In this document: piece after piece, positions 9,734 to 19,266 of the stretch | Numbering within the stretch: the stretch's first letter is position 1 | How the letters are laid out: every line of letters starts with the position of its first letter | Assembly (NCBI RefSeq): GCF_027487935.1 | Contig: NZ_JAIYCP010000009.1 | Coordinates: forward strand, 1-64,000 | Origin: Brevundimonas sp. | GTDB lineage: Bacteria > Pseudomonadota > Alphaproteobacteria > Caulobacterales > Caulobacteraceae | Direction: 5' to 3' | Length of the DNA: 64,000 nucleotides | Position numbers and translations under genes: made by a program | The notes under the pieces: model-generated | Told to the model about the DNA's origin: nothing | The model's database searches: none | Seen by the model: the letters and a program-made list of their open reading frames with translations, nothing else

Positions 9734-11042
9734 AGTGAGCCCCCGTCGTCGGGTCAACCGGCATCGTCGCACCGCCCGGCTTGAAGGCGAACCAGGCCCC
9801 GGTCGTCACCCCGAAGAAGATCGCTGTCGGCAGGATATAGCCGGGTGCTGCGGCCACCACCGCCGCTGTCGTGAACACCAGACCCAGCGCCGCGATGAAC
9901 CGGGCCCGGGTCCAGCGCGCCAGCCGGAACAGGGAGGCGGAGCACAGGCCGTAGACCACAAGGCTCAACACCGAGGTCACGCCGACCAGCATGCCGAACT
10001 GCCCGCCAAGGGTGGGCTGACCCGAGATGACCGCAACCACGCTCATGATCGCCCCGCCCAGCAGGGGGTTGGCCACCGGCGTTCGCTCGCCGGCGCCGAA
10101 ACCTGAGGGCAGATAGCCGGATCGGGCGGCGGCCCTCGCCGTCTCCCCGCCCAGCATGACCCAGCCGCTCAGCGTCCCGACGGCCTTGATCACGGCACAG
10201 GCCGCGACCGCCGCCCCGATCGAGGCCCCGAACACCCGCGCCGTCAGATCGGCATAGGGGCTGGACGATTCGACCAGCACGCCCGCCGGGATCACGCCGA
10301 ACACCGCCACGCTCGCCGCGACATAGATGGCCGAGGCCAGCAGAACCCCGGCGATCGAGGCCCGGCCGACGTCGCGCGCCGGATTGCGGACCCGGGCCGA
10401 CAGGACCGCCGCCGTCTCCACGCCGAGGAAGGCCCAGAAGATCAGGGCCAGCGAGGCGGGCACGCTTTCGGCCAGACTCTTCCCTGACGGGCTCCACGAG
10501 GCCGCGAAGGTCTCCCCGTTGAAGGCCGAGATGCCGGCGGCCACGGCGATGACGAGGGGGACAAGGCCGATCACCAGGGCCAGGGCGGCGAACCGCGAGG
10601 CCGCGCGGGCTCCGAGGATATAGGCTCCCGTCGTCAACCAGATCAGGCCGAGGTTGCAGAAGGTGGCGGCGACCGGTTCCTTCAGCGCCGGGAAGAAGAA
10701 GCCGAGATAGCCTGTCGCCGCCACCGCAATGGCGACATTGCCGACAAGGCAGGCGGTCCAGAAGGCCAGGGCCGTCTGAAAGCCGAAGAACCGCCCCAGT
10801 CCCCGCTCGGCGAAACCGGAAAGGCCGTCTGCGTCCGGCTGCAACCGGCCGAGGGCTGCGAAGACCAGGGCCAGGGTCACGGCACCCAGAGCGGCGACGC
10901 CCCAGCCGACCACGCTCGACGACCCGACCGGTGCCAGGGTGGCAGGCAGCAGATAGACCCCCGAGCCGATCATGTTCCCCGCCACCACGAGGGCGGCGAG
11001 ACCCCAGCCCAGCTTGTGACGGTCTTCGATGATGTCGGTCAT
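9732..11042 (-). CDS. APC-family amino acid permease
   Basis: The 436-residue inner-membrane protein has about twelve hydrophobic segments. The N-terminal '[24 protein letters not shown]' is the unwound TM1 substrate-binding motif (GxG) of the amino acid-polyamine-organocation family, closest in style to the AdiC/PotE antiporters. '[20 protein letters not shown]' is the conserved TM6 region. The start has a GGAGG seven bases upstream and overlaps the stop of the Rieske oxygenase gene (ATGA), so the pair forms an operon. The permease may import the oxygenase substrate, an inference from context only. Confidence 0.88.
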   Translation of the reverse strand: MTDIIEDRHKLGWGLAALVVAGNMIGSGVYLLPATLAPVGSSSVVGWGVAALGAVTLALVFAALGRLQPDADGLSGFAERGLGRFFGFQTALAFWTACLVGNVAIAVAATGYLGFFFPALKEPVAATFCNLGLIWLTTGAYILGARAASRFAALALVIGLVPLVIAVAAGISAFNGETFAASWSPSGKSLAESVPASLALIFWAFLGVETAAVLSARVRNPARDVGRASIAGVLLASAIYVAASVAVFGVIPAGVLVESSSPYADLTARVFGASIGAAVAACAVIKAVGTLSGWVMLGGETARAAARSGYLPSGFGAGERTPVANPLLGGAIMSVVAVISGQPTLGGQFGMLVGVTSVLSLVVYGLCSASLFRLARWTRARFIAALGLVFTTAAVVAAAPGYILPTAIFFGVTTGAWFAFKPGGATMPVDPTTGAH

Positions 11043-12037
11043 GGATGAACCTCCGCGATCCGGGACTGGAACCAGGCCAGGGCGATCTCATGGTGGGGGC
11101 TGAGCACGCCGCGGTCATAGGCACCGGCCGACAGGTTGCGCTGCACCGCCTCGCAGATGGCGGCGTCCTCGGCGGTCAGGCGGTCCGAGGCGGTCAGGGC
11201 CTCGCCCAGCGCGCCCTCGCCGCCGTCATTGAGGAACAGATAGTCCAGCCGCGTCCGGCCCGGCCCGACCGGCGTCATCCGCTCGATCATGGCCCCGTCG
11301 CGATAGACGTTGATCCCGAGATTGGGCCACAGCCAGCCCCAGACGCCAGCCTGCGGCCCGTCATTGACCCCGACCGCCTCCTGCAGGACCAAATCGCCCT
11401 CGACCCGCACCCGGTACTCTGCCCCGCCCAGTTCGTCGGCGAGCACCGGGTGGACCGAACCGATGTGGTATCCCTCGAGATAGTTCTCGGCATAGGTCTT
11501 CCAGTCGCAGGCCAGATCGTGCGAGCGGCGCAGGGCGGGCGCGGCGATCTCCAGCCCTCGCCCGGCCAGAAGGGCCTCCAGTGGCGCGACATGGTCCGCC
11601 AGCGGCGCGGCTTCGGCGTCCATCGTGGCGAAGACCAGACCGCGCCAGGTCTCCAGCCGCAGGGCCAGCAGACCGAATTCGCGCGGATCGAACCCGTCCG
11701 CTGCTCCGAATCCCGTCGCCGCCCGCAACCGCCCGTCCAGTGCATAACGCCAGCCATGATAGGCGCAGACCAGCTCGCGCTCGCAACGCCCGCTGGCCCC
11801 GGTGACCAGGGGCCCGGCCCGGTGGCGGCAGACATTGTGAAAGGCGCGCAAGACGCCGTCCTTCCCCCGAACCGCCAGCAGCTGGTGACCGGCGACGTCC
11901 GTAGCGATCCAGTCGCCGGTCGCCGGGGCCTCGGCATCGTGACCGAGAAACAACCAGGCCCGACCGAACACGGCTGATCGCTCGCGTGCCCAGGCATCGG
12001 GACAGCCGTAGAGTCGGGCGGAGAGCGTAGCCTGCAT
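11039..12037 (-). CDS. Rieske non-haem iron oxygenase, large subunit type
   Basis: The 332-residue product has a Rieske [2Fe-2S] site, 'CRHRAGPL' and 'CAYHGWRYALDG', around residues 70-100. The mononuclear iron site follows in 'YAENYLEGYHIGSVHPVL' (two His), fitting the ring-hydroxylating oxygenase alpha subunit fold. The ATG at 12037-12035 (MQATLSARLYG) is preferred over an upstream TTG. No reductase or ferredoxin gene is nearby, so electrons must come from elsewhere. The downstream permease overlaps it by four bases. A methyl-amine or small-acid substrate is possible; it cannot be read from sequence. Confidence 0.88.
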   Translation of the reverse strand: MQATLSARLYGCPDAWARERSAVFGRAWLFLGHDAEAPATGDWIATDVAGHQLLAVRGKDGVLRAFHNVCRHRAGPLVTGASGRCERELVCAYHGWRYALDGRLRAATGFGAADGFDPREFGLLALRLETWRGLVFATMDAEAAPLADHVAPLEALLAGRGLEIAAPALRRSHDLACDWKTYAENYLEGYHIGSVHPVLADELGGAEYRVRVEGDLVLQEAVGVNDGPQAGVWGWLWPNLGINVYRDGAMIERMTPVGPGRTRLDYLFLNDGGEGALGEALTASDRLTAEDAAICEAVQRNLSAGAYDRGVLSPHHEIALAWFQSRIAEVHP

Positions 12038-12153
12038 GGGGCGATCAAGGCCCCGCCCGGCGCGCGCCGTCAACCGGTGAGATCGGGCCCGCCCGACTGG
12101 ACGGGTCAGGACTCCGCTTGCCTGATCTGCAGAGGATGGGCCAAGACGCGGAG

Positions 12154-12852
12154 ATGAGCATCACCACGGTCGGCCTCGATGCCGACGACACCCTCTGGCA
12201 CAACGAGACCATCTTTCGCCTGACCCAGGCGCGGTTCCTCGACCTGCTGACCGACCACGACAACGAGGCCATCGCCGCGCGCCTGGCTGAGGTCGAGCGC
12301 CGCAACCTTCGCCTCTACGGCTATGGCGTGAAGGGCTTCACCCTCTCGATGATCGAGACCGCCATGGAGCTGTGCGACGGCGATCCGCCACCGCGCGCCA
12401 TCCGCGAAATCCTCGCGGCAGGCCGTGAGATGCTGGCCCATCCGGTCGAGACCCTGCCCGGCGTCGATGAGGCCCTGGCCGCCCTGTCGGAGCGGTATCG
12501 GCTGGTGCTGATCACCAAGGGCGACCTGCTGGACCAGGAACGAAAACTGGCCGCCTCCGGTCTCGGCGACCTGTTCGCGGCGGTCGAAATCGTCTCGGAG
12601 AAGGATCGCGGAACCTATGACCGCGTCTTCGCCCGGCACGGCACGGGGCCCGAAGAGGCCGTCATGGCCGGCAACTCCATGAAGTCGGACGTCCTGCCTG
12701 CCCTCGCGGCCGGGGCCTTCGCCGTCCACATCCCCTATGTCGTCACCTGGGCGCATGAGCTGGCCGATGCCCCGGAGGGGCATGCACGATACGGGGCGCT
12801 GGAGCGCATAGCCGAACTTCCGGCGTGGATTGAGGCGCGGACGGACGGATAA
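12154..12852 (+). CDS. HAD-superfamily hydrolase
   Basis: The 232-residue phosphatase-type HAD protein has motif I in 'TVGLDADDTLWHNE' (nucleophile Asp and acid/base Asp). Motif II is the Thr in 'LVLITKGD', motif III a Lys near 'EIVSEKDRGTYDRVF', and motif IV 'MAGNSMKSDVLPAL'. The alpha-helical cap lies between motifs I and II, as in the YjjG/phosphoglycolate phosphatase group. The ATG at 12154 was chosen; an ATG at 12136 would add six residues. It is the first of three plus-strand genes that end with carB. Substrate unknown. Confidence 0.88.
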   Translation: MSITTVGLDADDTLWHNETIFRLTQARFLDLLTDHDNEAIAARLAEVERRNLRLYGYGVKGFTLSMIETAMELCDGDPPPRAIREILAAGREMLAHPVETLPGVDEALAALSERYRLVLITKGDLLDQERKLAASGLGDLFAAVEIVSEKDRGTYDRVFARHGTGPEEAVMAGNSMKSDVLPALAAGAFAVHIPYVVTWAHELADAPEGHARYGALERIAELPAWIEARTDG

Positions 12853-12967
12853 CCGCTTGCCCCTCCGCCCGCCCGTCTCTAGACGAAGCGCTTAACCGAC
12901 AACCCGACCGACCCGCACGGCGTCACAGCCGCTGGCGGGCTCGCGCGCGCAGGGAGCGTGACAGCCC

Positions 12968-13282
12968 GTGCTTGAAGATGAGGTCCCGCATGAAGAGCGC
13001 GACGCCATGATTCGGGCGACGCTGGCCGAGCACGGCGACTCGGGCGTGACCCCGCGGCACACGCTGTTCTACTTCTATGGGGACGGGGATCACGAGGACC
13101 TGAACGAGGTGGCGCGGCGCGCCGGTTTCCTGACCCGGGGCCAGGACGACTGCACCATCCTCGAGACGACCATGTCCGTGGACGAGGCGTCCTTCACCCC
13201 GGTCTCTTCCATGATGCAATCCTGGGCCGCGGCCTTCCAGCTGGATTATGACGGCTGGGAGTGCGCGGTTTTGACGAACTGA
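12968..13282 (+). CDS. RraB-family protein (RNase E inhibitor B-like)
   Basis: The 104-residue acidic protein has the RraB fold pattern: '[23 protein letters not shown]', the '[17 protein letters not shown]' region and the terminal '[13 protein letters not shown]' motif, where the family has YDGWxT. In E. coli RraB binds RNase E and alters its action on transcripts; this role is only inferred here. The start is GTG at 12968 with a GGAG about ten bases upstream. It lies 16 bp before carB and may be co-transcribed with it. Confidence 0.75.
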   Translation: MLEDEVPHEERDAMIRATLAEHGDSGVTPRHTLFYFYGDGDHEDLNEVARRAGFLTRGQDDCTILETTMSVDEASFTPVSSMMQSWAAAFQLDYDGWECAVLTN

Positions 13283-13298
13283 AAGCCCTGTAAAAACA

Positions 13299-16200
13299 AT
13301 GCCCAAGCGCACAGATATCAAATCTATCCTGATCATTGGGGCGGGGCCCATTGTGATCGGACAGGCGTGCGAGTTTGACTATTCCGGCGTTCAGGCGTGC
13401 AAGGCGCTGAAGGCCGAGGGATATAGGGTCGTGTTGGTTAACTCCAATCCGGCCACCATCATGACCGACCCGGAGGTGGCCGATGCCACCTATATCGAGC
13501 CGATCACCCCGGCCTTCGTCGAGCGGATCATCGCCAAGGAGCGGCCCGACGCCCTGCTGCCGACCATGGGCGGCCAGACGGCGCTGAACACGGCCCTGGC
13601 GCTGGACGCCTCGGGTGCGCTCAAGAAATGGGGCGTGGAGATGATCGGGGCCAAGGCCGACGTCATCGACAAGGCCGAGGACCGCCAGAAATTCCGCGAC
13701 GCCATGGACAAGCTGGGCCTCGAGAGCCCGCGCTCCAAGGCCATCCACCACATCGACGAGGCCGATGACGCCCTGGCCTTCGTCGGCCTGCCCGCCATCG
13801 TCCGCCCGTCCTTTACCCTGGCCGGCACCGGCGGCGGCATCGCCTACAATCGCGAGGAATACTACGAGATCGTCGAGCGCGGCCTCGACCTGTCGCCGAC
13901 CACCGAGGTGCTGGTCGAGGAAAGCGTCCTGGGCTGGAAGGAGTATGAGATGGAGGTCGTCCGCGACAAGGCGGACAACTGCATCATCATCTGCTCCATC
14001 GAAAACATCGACCCGATGGGAGTCCACACGGGCGACTCCATCACCGTCGCCCCGGCCCTGACGCTGACGGACAAGGAGTACCAGCGGATGCGCACGGGCT
14101 CGATCAACGTCCTGCGCGAGATCGGTGTCGAGACGGGCGGATCGAACGTCCAGTGGGCCATCAATCCCGCCGACGGCCGGATGGTGGTGATCGAGATGAA
14201 CCCGCGGGTGTCGCGGTCCTCGGCCCTCGCTTCCAAGGCCACCGGCTTCCCGATCGCCAAGGTCGCGGCGCGTCTGGCGGTCGGCTACACGCTCGATGAA
14301 CTGACCAATGACATCACCATGGTCACGCCGGCCTCGTTCGAGCCGAGCATCGACTATGTCGTCACCAAGATCCCGCGCTTCGCCTTCGAGAAATACCCCG
14401 GTGCCGAGGCGACCCTGTCGACCTCGATGAAGTCAGTGGGCGAGGTCATGGCCATCGGCCGGACCTTCCAGGAATCGATGCAGAAGGCCCTGCGCGGCCT
14501 CGAGACCGGCCTGACCGGCTTCAACGAGATCGAGATCGACGGCGTGGTCGACGTCGAGGACGAGGCCGGTGCCCGCGCCGCCGTGGTGCGCGCCCTCGGC
14601 CAGCCGACGCCCGACCGCATCCTCGTCATCGCCCAGGCCTTCCGCCACGGCCTGTCGGTCGAGGAGGTCAATGCCGCCTGTTCCTATGAGCCCTGGTTCC
14701 TGCGCCAGATCGCCGACATCGTGCGGGAAGAGGGGCATCTTCGGGTCAAGGGATTGCCCGGGGCCGACCTCCTCAAAGCCCTCCCCCTCGACGGGGGAGG
14801 GTTGGGTGGGGGTGGTCGCACCTTGCGTCCGGATGGGACGCATGAGGCCTCGTCGACAGCGCCTTACGCGCGCGCCGCATCCGGCACCCTGCCTCCACCC
14901 CATCCCCAACCCTTCCCCGTCGAGGGGAAGGGAGTCATTGAGGCCGCTCGCGAGTTCCGTCGGTTGAAGTCAAAGGGCTTTTCGGACGCCCGCCTGGCTC
15001 AGCTCGCAGGAACGACCGAGGCACAGGTGCGCCGCCTGCGCCGCGGCCTCAATGTCCGCCCGGCGTTCAAGCGCATCGACACCTGCGCCGCCGAGTTCGC
15101 CTCGGCCACAGCCTATATGTATTCGACCTATGAAACCGGGGCCCTGGGCCAGGTTCCGCAGTGCGAGTCCAACCCCTCGGACCGGAAGAAGGCCATCATT
15201 CTGGGCGGCGGTCCCAACCGCATCGGGCAAGGCATAGAGTTCGATTACTGCTGCTGCCACGCGGCCTTTGCCTTCGCCGATATCGGCGTCGAGTCGATCA
15301 TGGTCAACTGCAACCCCGAGACCGTCTCGACCGACTATGACACCTCCGACCGCCTGTATTTCGAGCCGCTGACGGCCGAGGATGTGCTGGAGCTGATCGA
15401 GGTCGAGCGGTCGGCCGGCAACCTGATCGGCGTCGTCGTCCAGTTCGGCGGCCAGACGCCGCTGAAGCTGGCCCATGCCCTGCACGAGGACGGCGTGCCG
15501 ATCCTCGGCACCTCGCTGGACTCCATCGACCTGGCCGAGGACCGCGAGCGCTTCCAGGCCATGCTGCATGACATCGGCCTGATGCAGCCGCCCAACGGCC
15601 TGGCCCGCTCGGCCCGGGAAGCCGCCGACAAGGCGGATGAGGTCGGCTATCCCGTCGTCCTGCGCCCCTCATACGTGCTGGGCGGGCGCGGCATGGTCAT
15701 CGTCCACGACCGCGAACAGCTGGACCGCTATGTCGGCGAGGCCATGCGGGTCTCGGGCGACGACCCGGTCCTGATCGACCACTATCTGAACCGCGCCACC
15801 GAGGTGGACGTCGACGCCCTGTGCGATGACGAGACGGTCTTCGTGGCCGGGGTGCTGGAGCATATCGAGGAAGCCGGCGTCCACTCGGGCGACAGCGCCT
15901 GTTCCATGCCGCCCTTCTCCCTGTCGGCGGAGATCGTCGCCGAGCTGAAGCGCCAGACCGAGGCCATGGCCCGGGCCCTGAAGGTGCGCGGCCTGATGAA
16001 CGTCCAGTTCGCCATCGAGGAGCCGCACAGCGAAAACCCCCGCATCTTCGTGCTGGAGGTCAATCCGCGCGCGTCCCGCACGGCCCCCTTCGTGGCCAAG
16101 ACCATCGGCCAGCCGATCGCCGCCATCGCCGCCAAGGTCATGGCCGGCGTGCCGCTGAAATCCTTCGGCCTGACGGACCGGCCCTATGACCATATCGCGG

Positions 16201-16784
16201 TCAAAGAAGCCGTCTTCCCCTTCGCCCGCTTCGCCGGGGTCGACACCATCCTGGGGCCCGAGATGCGCTCGACCGGCGAGGTCATGGGGCTGGACTGGAA
16301 ACGCGAGGGCGAGGCCGACATGGCCCCCGCCTTCGCCCGCGCCTTCGCCAAATCCCAGATCGGCGGCGGCACCACCCTGCCGGTCAAGGGCTGCGCCTTC
16401 GTCAGCGTCAAGGACGGCGACAAACCCTTCATCGTCGAGGCGGTGAAGACCCTGATCGCCGAGGGTTTCTCCATCATCGCGACGGGCGGAACCCATACCT
16501 GGCTGACCGAACAGGGCCTGGCCGTGGGCCACGTCAAGAAGGTGCTGGAGGGCCGTCCCAACATCGTCGACGCCATGAAAAACGGCGGCGTCCAGCTGGT
16601 CTTCAACACCACCGAGGGCAAACAGGCGCTGCTGGACAGCTTCTCCTTACGCCGCACCGCCCTGATGATGAAGATACCCTATTACACCACGACGGCGGGG
16701 GCCCTTGCGGCCGCCCAGGCCATCGGGGCGATCAAGGCCGGTGAACTGGATGTGCGACCGATCCAGGACTATGCCCACGACTGA
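13299..16784 (+). CDS. carB: Carbamoyl-phosphate synthase large subunit CarB, with a palindromic insertion
   Basis: The enzyme makes carbamoyl phosphate from ammonia, bicarbonate and two ATP. The first ATP-grasp half (residues about 1-400) includes '[20 protein letters not shown]' and '[15 protein letters not shown]'. The second starts at '[20 protein letters not shown]', and the C-terminal allosteric domain has '[16 protein letters not shown]'. At 1161 residues it is longer than the 1073 of E. coli. The excess is largely residues about 494-545, a Gly/Pro-rich stretch encoded by an inverted repeat (14779-14932) between 'GLPGADLLK' and '[19 protein letters not shown]' in the oligomerisation domain. 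The frame stays open across the insert. Confidence 0.97.
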   Translation: MPKRTDIKSILIIGAGPIVIGQACEFDYSGVQACKALKAEGYRVVLVNSNPATIMTDPEVADATYIEPITPAFVERIIAKERPDALLPTMGGQTALNTALALDASGALKKWGVEMIGAKADVIDKAEDRQKFRDAMDKLGLESPRSKAIHHIDEADDALAFVGLPAIVRPSFTLAGTGGGIAYNREEYYEIVERGLDLSPTTEVLVEESVLGWKEYEMEVVRDKADNCIIICSIENIDPMGVHTGDSITVAPALTLTDKEYQRMRTGSINVLREIGVETGGSNVQWAINPADGRMVVIEMNPRVSRSSALASKATGFPIAKVAARLAVGYTLDELTNDITMVTPASFEPSIDYVVTKIPRFAFEKYPGAEATLSTSMKSVGEVMAIGRTFQESMQKALRGLETGLTGFNEIEIDGVVDVEDEAGARAAVVRALGQPTPDRILVIAQAFRHGLSVEEVNAACSYEPWFLRQIADIVREEGHLRVKGLPGADLLKALPLDGGGLGGGGRTLRPDGTHEASSTAPYARAASGTLPPPHPQPFPVEGKGVIEAAREFRRLKSKGFSDARLAQLAGTTEAQVRRLRRGLNVRPAFKRIDTCAAEFASATAYMYSTYETGALGQVPQCESNPSDRKKAIILGGGPNRIGQGIEFDYCCCHAAFAFADIGVESIMVNCNPETVSTDYDTSDRLYFEPLTAEDVLELIEVERSAGNLIGVVVQFGGQTPLKLAHALHEDGVPILGTSLDSIDLAEDRERFQAMLHDIGLMQPPNGLARSAREAADKADEVGYPVVLRPSYVLGGRGMVIVHDREQLDRYVGEAMRVSGDDPVLIDHYLNRATEVDVDALCDDETVFVAGVLEHIEEAGVHSGDSACSMPPFSLSAEIVAELKRQTEAMARALKVRGLMNVQFAIEEPHSENPRIFVLEVNPRASRTAPFVAKTIGQPIAAIAAKVMAGVPLKSFGLTDRPYDHIAVKEAVFPFARFAGVDTILGPEMRSTGEVMGLDWKREGEADMAPAFARAFAKSQIGGGTTLPVKGCAFVSVKDGDKPFIVEAVKTLIAEGFSIIATGGTHTWLTEQGLAVGHVKKVLEGRPNIVDAMKNGGVQLVFNTTEGKQALLDSFSLRRTALMMKIPYYTTTAGALAAAQAIGAIKAGELDVRPIQDYAHD
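14779..14932. repeat. Palindromic element inserted in frame in carB
   Basis: Arms of about 37 bases lie at 14779-14815 ('ccctccccctcgacgggg...') and 14895-14932 ('...ccccgtcgaggggaaggg'). They are near-perfect inverted complements around a 79-base centre. Each arm also contains its own small hairpin (cccctcgacgggg). This is the form of an intergenic repeat, yet it is translated as part of CarB. Confidence 0.85.
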
Positions 16785-16861
16785 CCCGTTGGTGACGATT
16801 TCGACCAGTGTCGGGTCCCGCAAACACGCCGTGGACCCGACAGGTCGGCCAGTCATTTGAG

Positions 16862-16990
16862 GGACAATGCGGCGGGATAGCGAGGACAATCCGGTAGAAT
16901 AACGGGGACAATAGCGGGACTCTTGAAGGACAATCCCGGGACGTTCGAGGGACAATCGTCGCGACATCCGGGACATGCAGGACATAACCT
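16862..16990. repeat. 22-bp tandem array with GGACAAT cores
   Basis: GGACAAT occurs at 16862, 16884, 16906, 16928 and 16950, each exactly 22 bases after the last. Degenerate units (GGACATG at 16971, GGACATA at 16980) end the series. The remaining 15 bases of each unit are variable but often contain 'cgggac' or 'cggta'. It lies in the 437-bp gap after carB, which otherwise contains no gene. The spacing of about two helical turns would place all cores on one DNA face. Confidence 0.85.
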
Positions 16991-17001
16991 CTCCCACCCC
17001 C

Positions 17002-17137
17002 CGTCATCCTCGGGCGTGACCCGAGGATCAGACTGTCCGGTGCTCCGTGGCCGGGCGCACGGTCGGGATTGCGGGGCCGTCCCCGAGGCACAGTCCGCCT
17101 CTCGCCTCTGGTCCTCGGGTCAAGCCCGAGGATGACG
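17002..17137. repeat. Paired-hairpin palindromic element, family A, copy 1
   Basis: The element opens with 'cgtcatcctcgggcgtgacc' and closes with 'ggtcaagcccgaggatgacg', its inverted partner. Each end is itself a hairpin (tcctcggg/cccgagga). The total is 136 bases with a GC-rich centre. Three more copies are at 17640, 42741 and 57833. It lies between the 22-bp array and a GIY-YIG gene. Confidence 0.9.
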
Positions 17138-17221
17138 GGGGTGGGGGAGGTGGCGAAGCGGCAACAATACCGGAAGTTGTTCATTCTTGACGCTTTCCGG
17201 TTGTTCTGCGTCACTCCCCAC

Positions 17222-17614
17222 ATGGACGACAAACGCCCGTTGATCGCGACATATATCGAGGCCAGCCGGCCGTTCGGCGTTGTCTACATCGGCATGACGA
17301 GCAACCTCTACCGTCGTGGCCGCGAGCACCGCGAAGGAGCGAGAAGCGGATTCAGCAAACGCTACGGCTGCAACATCCTGGTCTGGTACCAGACGTTCGA
17401 GCGCGTCACCTCTGCCATCCGCCGCGAGAAGGCGCTGAAGCGCTGGAACCGCCCGTGGAAAATGCAGCTGATCGAGGAGCGGAATCCGCAGTGGTGCGAC
17501 CTGTATCCCTTCCTCATGAGTGAGCAGCCCGACCCGCGACTGCCGCCGGAGAATGACGGCGGCGTCGCGGCGTTTCTGGCGCGGCTGGAGGCCGAAGAGA
17601 TGGGGGAAGATTAG
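17222..17614 (+). CDS. GIY-YIG nuclease family protein (second copy)
   Basis: The 130-residue protein has 'TYIEASRPFGVVYIGMTSNLYRRGREH' split over the GIY and YIG strands, then 'FSKRYGCNILVWYQTFERV', 'AIRREKALKRWNRPWKMQLIEE' and 'NPQWCDLYPFL'. It is a paralogue of the 2731-3045 protein, with an extra acidic C-terminal tail of about 30 residues. The first strand is less canonical than in the first copy. The ATG at 17222 gives the normal family start. Family A palindromes stand on either side (17002-17137 and 17640-17775), and an HTH paralogue follows, as at the first locus. Confidence 0.88.
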   Translation: MDDKRPLIATYIEASRPFGVVYIGMTSNLYRRGREHREGARSGFSKRYGCNILVWYQTFERVTSAIRREKALKRWNRPWKMQLIEERNPQWCDLYPFLMSEQPDPRLPPENDGGVAAFLARLEAEEMGED

Positions 17615-17639
17615 CCACCTCCCTCTTCCCCCCCCCAGC

Positions 17640-17775
17640 CGTCATCCTCGGGCTTGACCCGAGGATCAGACCGTCCGGTGCGCGGTGGCGAGGCGAAGGG
17701 GCGAGGTCGTCGGGCCGTCCCGGGCGCACAGCCCGCCTCTCGCCTCTGGTCCTCGGGTCAAGCCCGAGGATGACG
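17640..17775. repeat. Paired-hairpin palindromic element, family A, copy 2
   Basis: It has the same 136-base length and same ends as the copy at 17002: 'cgtcatcctcgggcttgacc' at the left and its complement at the right. The centre shares 'gtccggtgc' and 'cctctggtcctcgggtcaag'. It separates the GIY-YIG gene from the HTH gene. Confidence 0.9.
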
Positions 17776-17828
17776 GCGTTAGATGGGGTGCGTCCGCTTC
17801 TGACGTAGCAGCATGCGACCATCTTCGC

Positions 17829-18230
17829 ATGGAGCACCATCGCCTGCGCAAATACCGGGGGCCGGAGACCTGGGCCCGGGTCCGGGCCGCCTATGTCGCC
17901 GGGGAGTCCGCGCCGTCCGTGGCGCGGCGCTTTGACGTCGGCCTGTCCAATCTGAGACGCCGCGCCATGGCGGAAGGCTGGACGCGCAGTCGCATCGCCG
18001 AACGACTGGACTTCAAGCCCTTGCGCGGCGGGGCGGATGATCCGCCGCCCGCGCTCGCCGCGCTGTCGCCGGCCGGCGACACAGCCGAGCCCCCTTACAT
18101 CAGTCCCAAGGTCGCGGTGTCACGCGCCCTGCGCCGCGCCGCCTGGCTGCTGAGCCAGGGACAGGCGGCGGAAGCCATGGCCCTGATCCGCACCGCCGAG
18201 GCGCTGGAGCGGTCAGGGGTGGCGGGGTGA
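17829..18230 (+). CDS. HTH-domain protein, short paralogue of 1280-2035
   Basis: The product is 133 residues. An N-terminal helix-turn-helix covers residues about 8-50 ('ETWARVRAAYVAGESAPSV', then 'LRRRAMAEGWTRSRIAERL'). A C-terminal Ala-rich helix reads 'AAWLLSQGQAAEAMALIRTA'. The two blocks match the protein at 1280-2035 in order, with the spacer shorter. DNA binding is inferred. It sits directly after a family A palindrome and a GIY-YIG gene and before the hairpin-separated small ORFs. Confidence 0.65.
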   Translation: MEHHRLRKYRGPETWARVRAAYVAGESAPSVARRFDVGLSNLRRRAMAEGWTRSRIAERLDFKPLRGGADDPPPALAALSPAGDTAEPPYISPKVAVSRALRRAAWLLSQGQAAEAMALIRTAEALERSGVAG

Positions 18231-18245
18231 GGGCGTGGACTTCTG

Positions 18246-18300
18246 GATGTCTGCTTTCGGCGATCAAGCCAGAGTCCGCTTCCGACCCATTGCGGACCTT
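18246..18300. repeat. Hairpin repeat, family D, copy 1
   Basis: Two tandem units are visible: a degenerate 'tgtctgctttcggcgat' and a full 'gtccgcttccgacccattgc' followed by 'ggac'. GTCCGC and GCGGAC form the stem. Further copies at about 18607, 19189 and 19741 are interleaved one-for-one with small ORFs. Confidence 0.75.
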
Positions 18301-18333
18301 GTCTAGGTCAGTAGCAACGGGCACCTTTGGCGC

Positions 18334-18627
18334 ATGAGGGAAGACCGCATTGTCAGCGTCGAGATCGACGGAGAAGGTAGGCTCTGCGTCACTCCACAAA
18401 AAGAAGACTTCGCATCGATCTACCGGACTGCGATGGAAGTCGGCTGGGACCCGGTTCGGAGGTGCTTGGTTAGCCCCGTGCCGCGCGAATGGACCTATCC
18501 GATGTGGTTTCGGCAAATCCTGGCTGCCGCTGCCGACGAATATGGGGTTCGCCTTACACTCATGCCCGAGACCATCTGGCGCAATGTTTCCACGTCGGAG
18601 CGGTTGGAGATGTCCGCTATTGGCTGA
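18334..18627 (+). CDS. Small hypothetical protein (first ORF of the hairpin-separated array)
   Basis: The 97-residue soluble protein begins 'MREDRIVSVEIDGEGRLCVT' and contains 'IYRTAMEVGWDPVRRCLVSP' and 'TIWRNVSTSERLEM'. The pattern reminds me of short proteins found in integron gene cassettes, but this is memory, not a search. Codon use is less GC-extreme than in neighbouring housekeeping genes. Its 3' end overlaps the next hairpin repeat (from 18607), which supplies the last codons. Confidence 0.6.
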   Translation: MREDRIVSVEIDGEGRLCVTPQKEDFASIYRTAMEVGWDPVRRCLVSPVPREWTYPMWFRQILAAAADEYGVRLTLMPETIWRNVSTSERLEMSAIG

Positions 18628-18665
18628 CGAGATGGCGTCCGCTCCCGACCCATAGCGGACATCTC
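18607..18665. repeat. Hairpin repeat, family D, copy 2
   Basis: 'gagatgtccgctat' (18607-18620) and 'atagcggacatctc' (18652-18665) are perfect 14-base inverted complements. An inner 'cgtccgctcccgacccat' unit has the family consensus. It covers the stop codon of the preceding ORF. Confidence 0.85.
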
Positions 18666-18713
18666 GACTTCCCCGCTGATTGCTGGTTTCGTCTGAACCG
18701 TTGGGAGACAGCA

Positions 18714-19184
18714 ATGCTCAAAACAGGCGGTATGCTGCCATTGGGTTTCGGCGCGTTCTCGATTTTCGCGGTGTTGGCTGGGCTTGCTCTGCTTGTTGGC
18801 GCGGACCATGCCTCGCCGGGCTGCACCGGCCCTAAAGTTCAACGATGTGACTACGTGGCGACCGCGACGGCTGCCGTTGCTCAGTCTGAACACCATCCAT
18901 TCCAGTCAGACCTCGGTTTCGAAATCTTCGATCAGGGTTCGTCGGTCTTGGTCCAGCAGTTCACGCCGCCCGGCGAGCCCTCTTTGAACCACGCGCCCTC
19001 TGTCCTGATAGACAAGAATAGCTGCCGCGCGTGCAGCGTTGGCTGGCAGTTGCCCACGCGCGGAGACCCACGCGACCCCTATGTCGGCCCGCTCATCACC
19101 CGCGTCCCCGCTGAAGACACCGCTGCGGCAGCGGAACGAGCCCAGCGTTGGGAAGGCGGGCCGGGCGGCGTCGCGCTTCTTTAG
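18714..19184 (+). CDS. Hypothetical secreted or membrane-anchored protein (second ORF of the array)
   Basis: The product is 156 residues. The N-terminus 'MLKTGGMLPLGFGAFSIFAV' followed by more hydrophobic residues is a signal or membrane anchor. The rest is soluble and contains five Cys residues, two in 'NSCRAC'. GGGAG seven bases before the ATG at 18714 supports the start. I do not recognise a family. It sits between hairpin repeats at 18607-18665 and 19189-19246. Confidence 0.55.
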   Translation: MLKTGGMLPLGFGAFSIFAVLAGLALLVGADHASPGCTGPKVQRCDYVATATAAVAQSEHHPFQSDLGFEIFDQGSSVLVQQFTPPGEPSLNHAPSVLIDKNSCRACSVGWQLPTRGDPRDPYVGPLITRVPAEDTAAAAERAQRWEGGPGGVALL

Positions 19185-19188
19185 CGAC

Positions 19189-19246
19189 CATGTCCGCTAA
19201 CCACCCGTGGGCGACAGTCAGCTTCCGACCCATTGCGGACCTTGCC
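19189..19246. repeat. Hairpin repeat, family D, copy 3
   Basis: It begins 'atgtccgctaaccacccg' and continues with the unit 'gcttccgacccattgcggac', the same as in copy 1. It starts within five bases of the preceding stop codon and ends about 20 bases before the next start. Confidence 0.75.
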
Positions 19247-19266
19247 GGGCGGCCTATGCTGAGGCG

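Noticed and set aside
8597-9784. A 395-codon plus-strand open frame opposite carA
   Set aside because: CarA motifs on the minus strand are complete; the antisense product has no recognisable features.
16862-16990. A CRISPR array
   Set aside because: The repeated core is seven bases with a total period of 22, too short for repeat plus spacer, and there are no cas genes.
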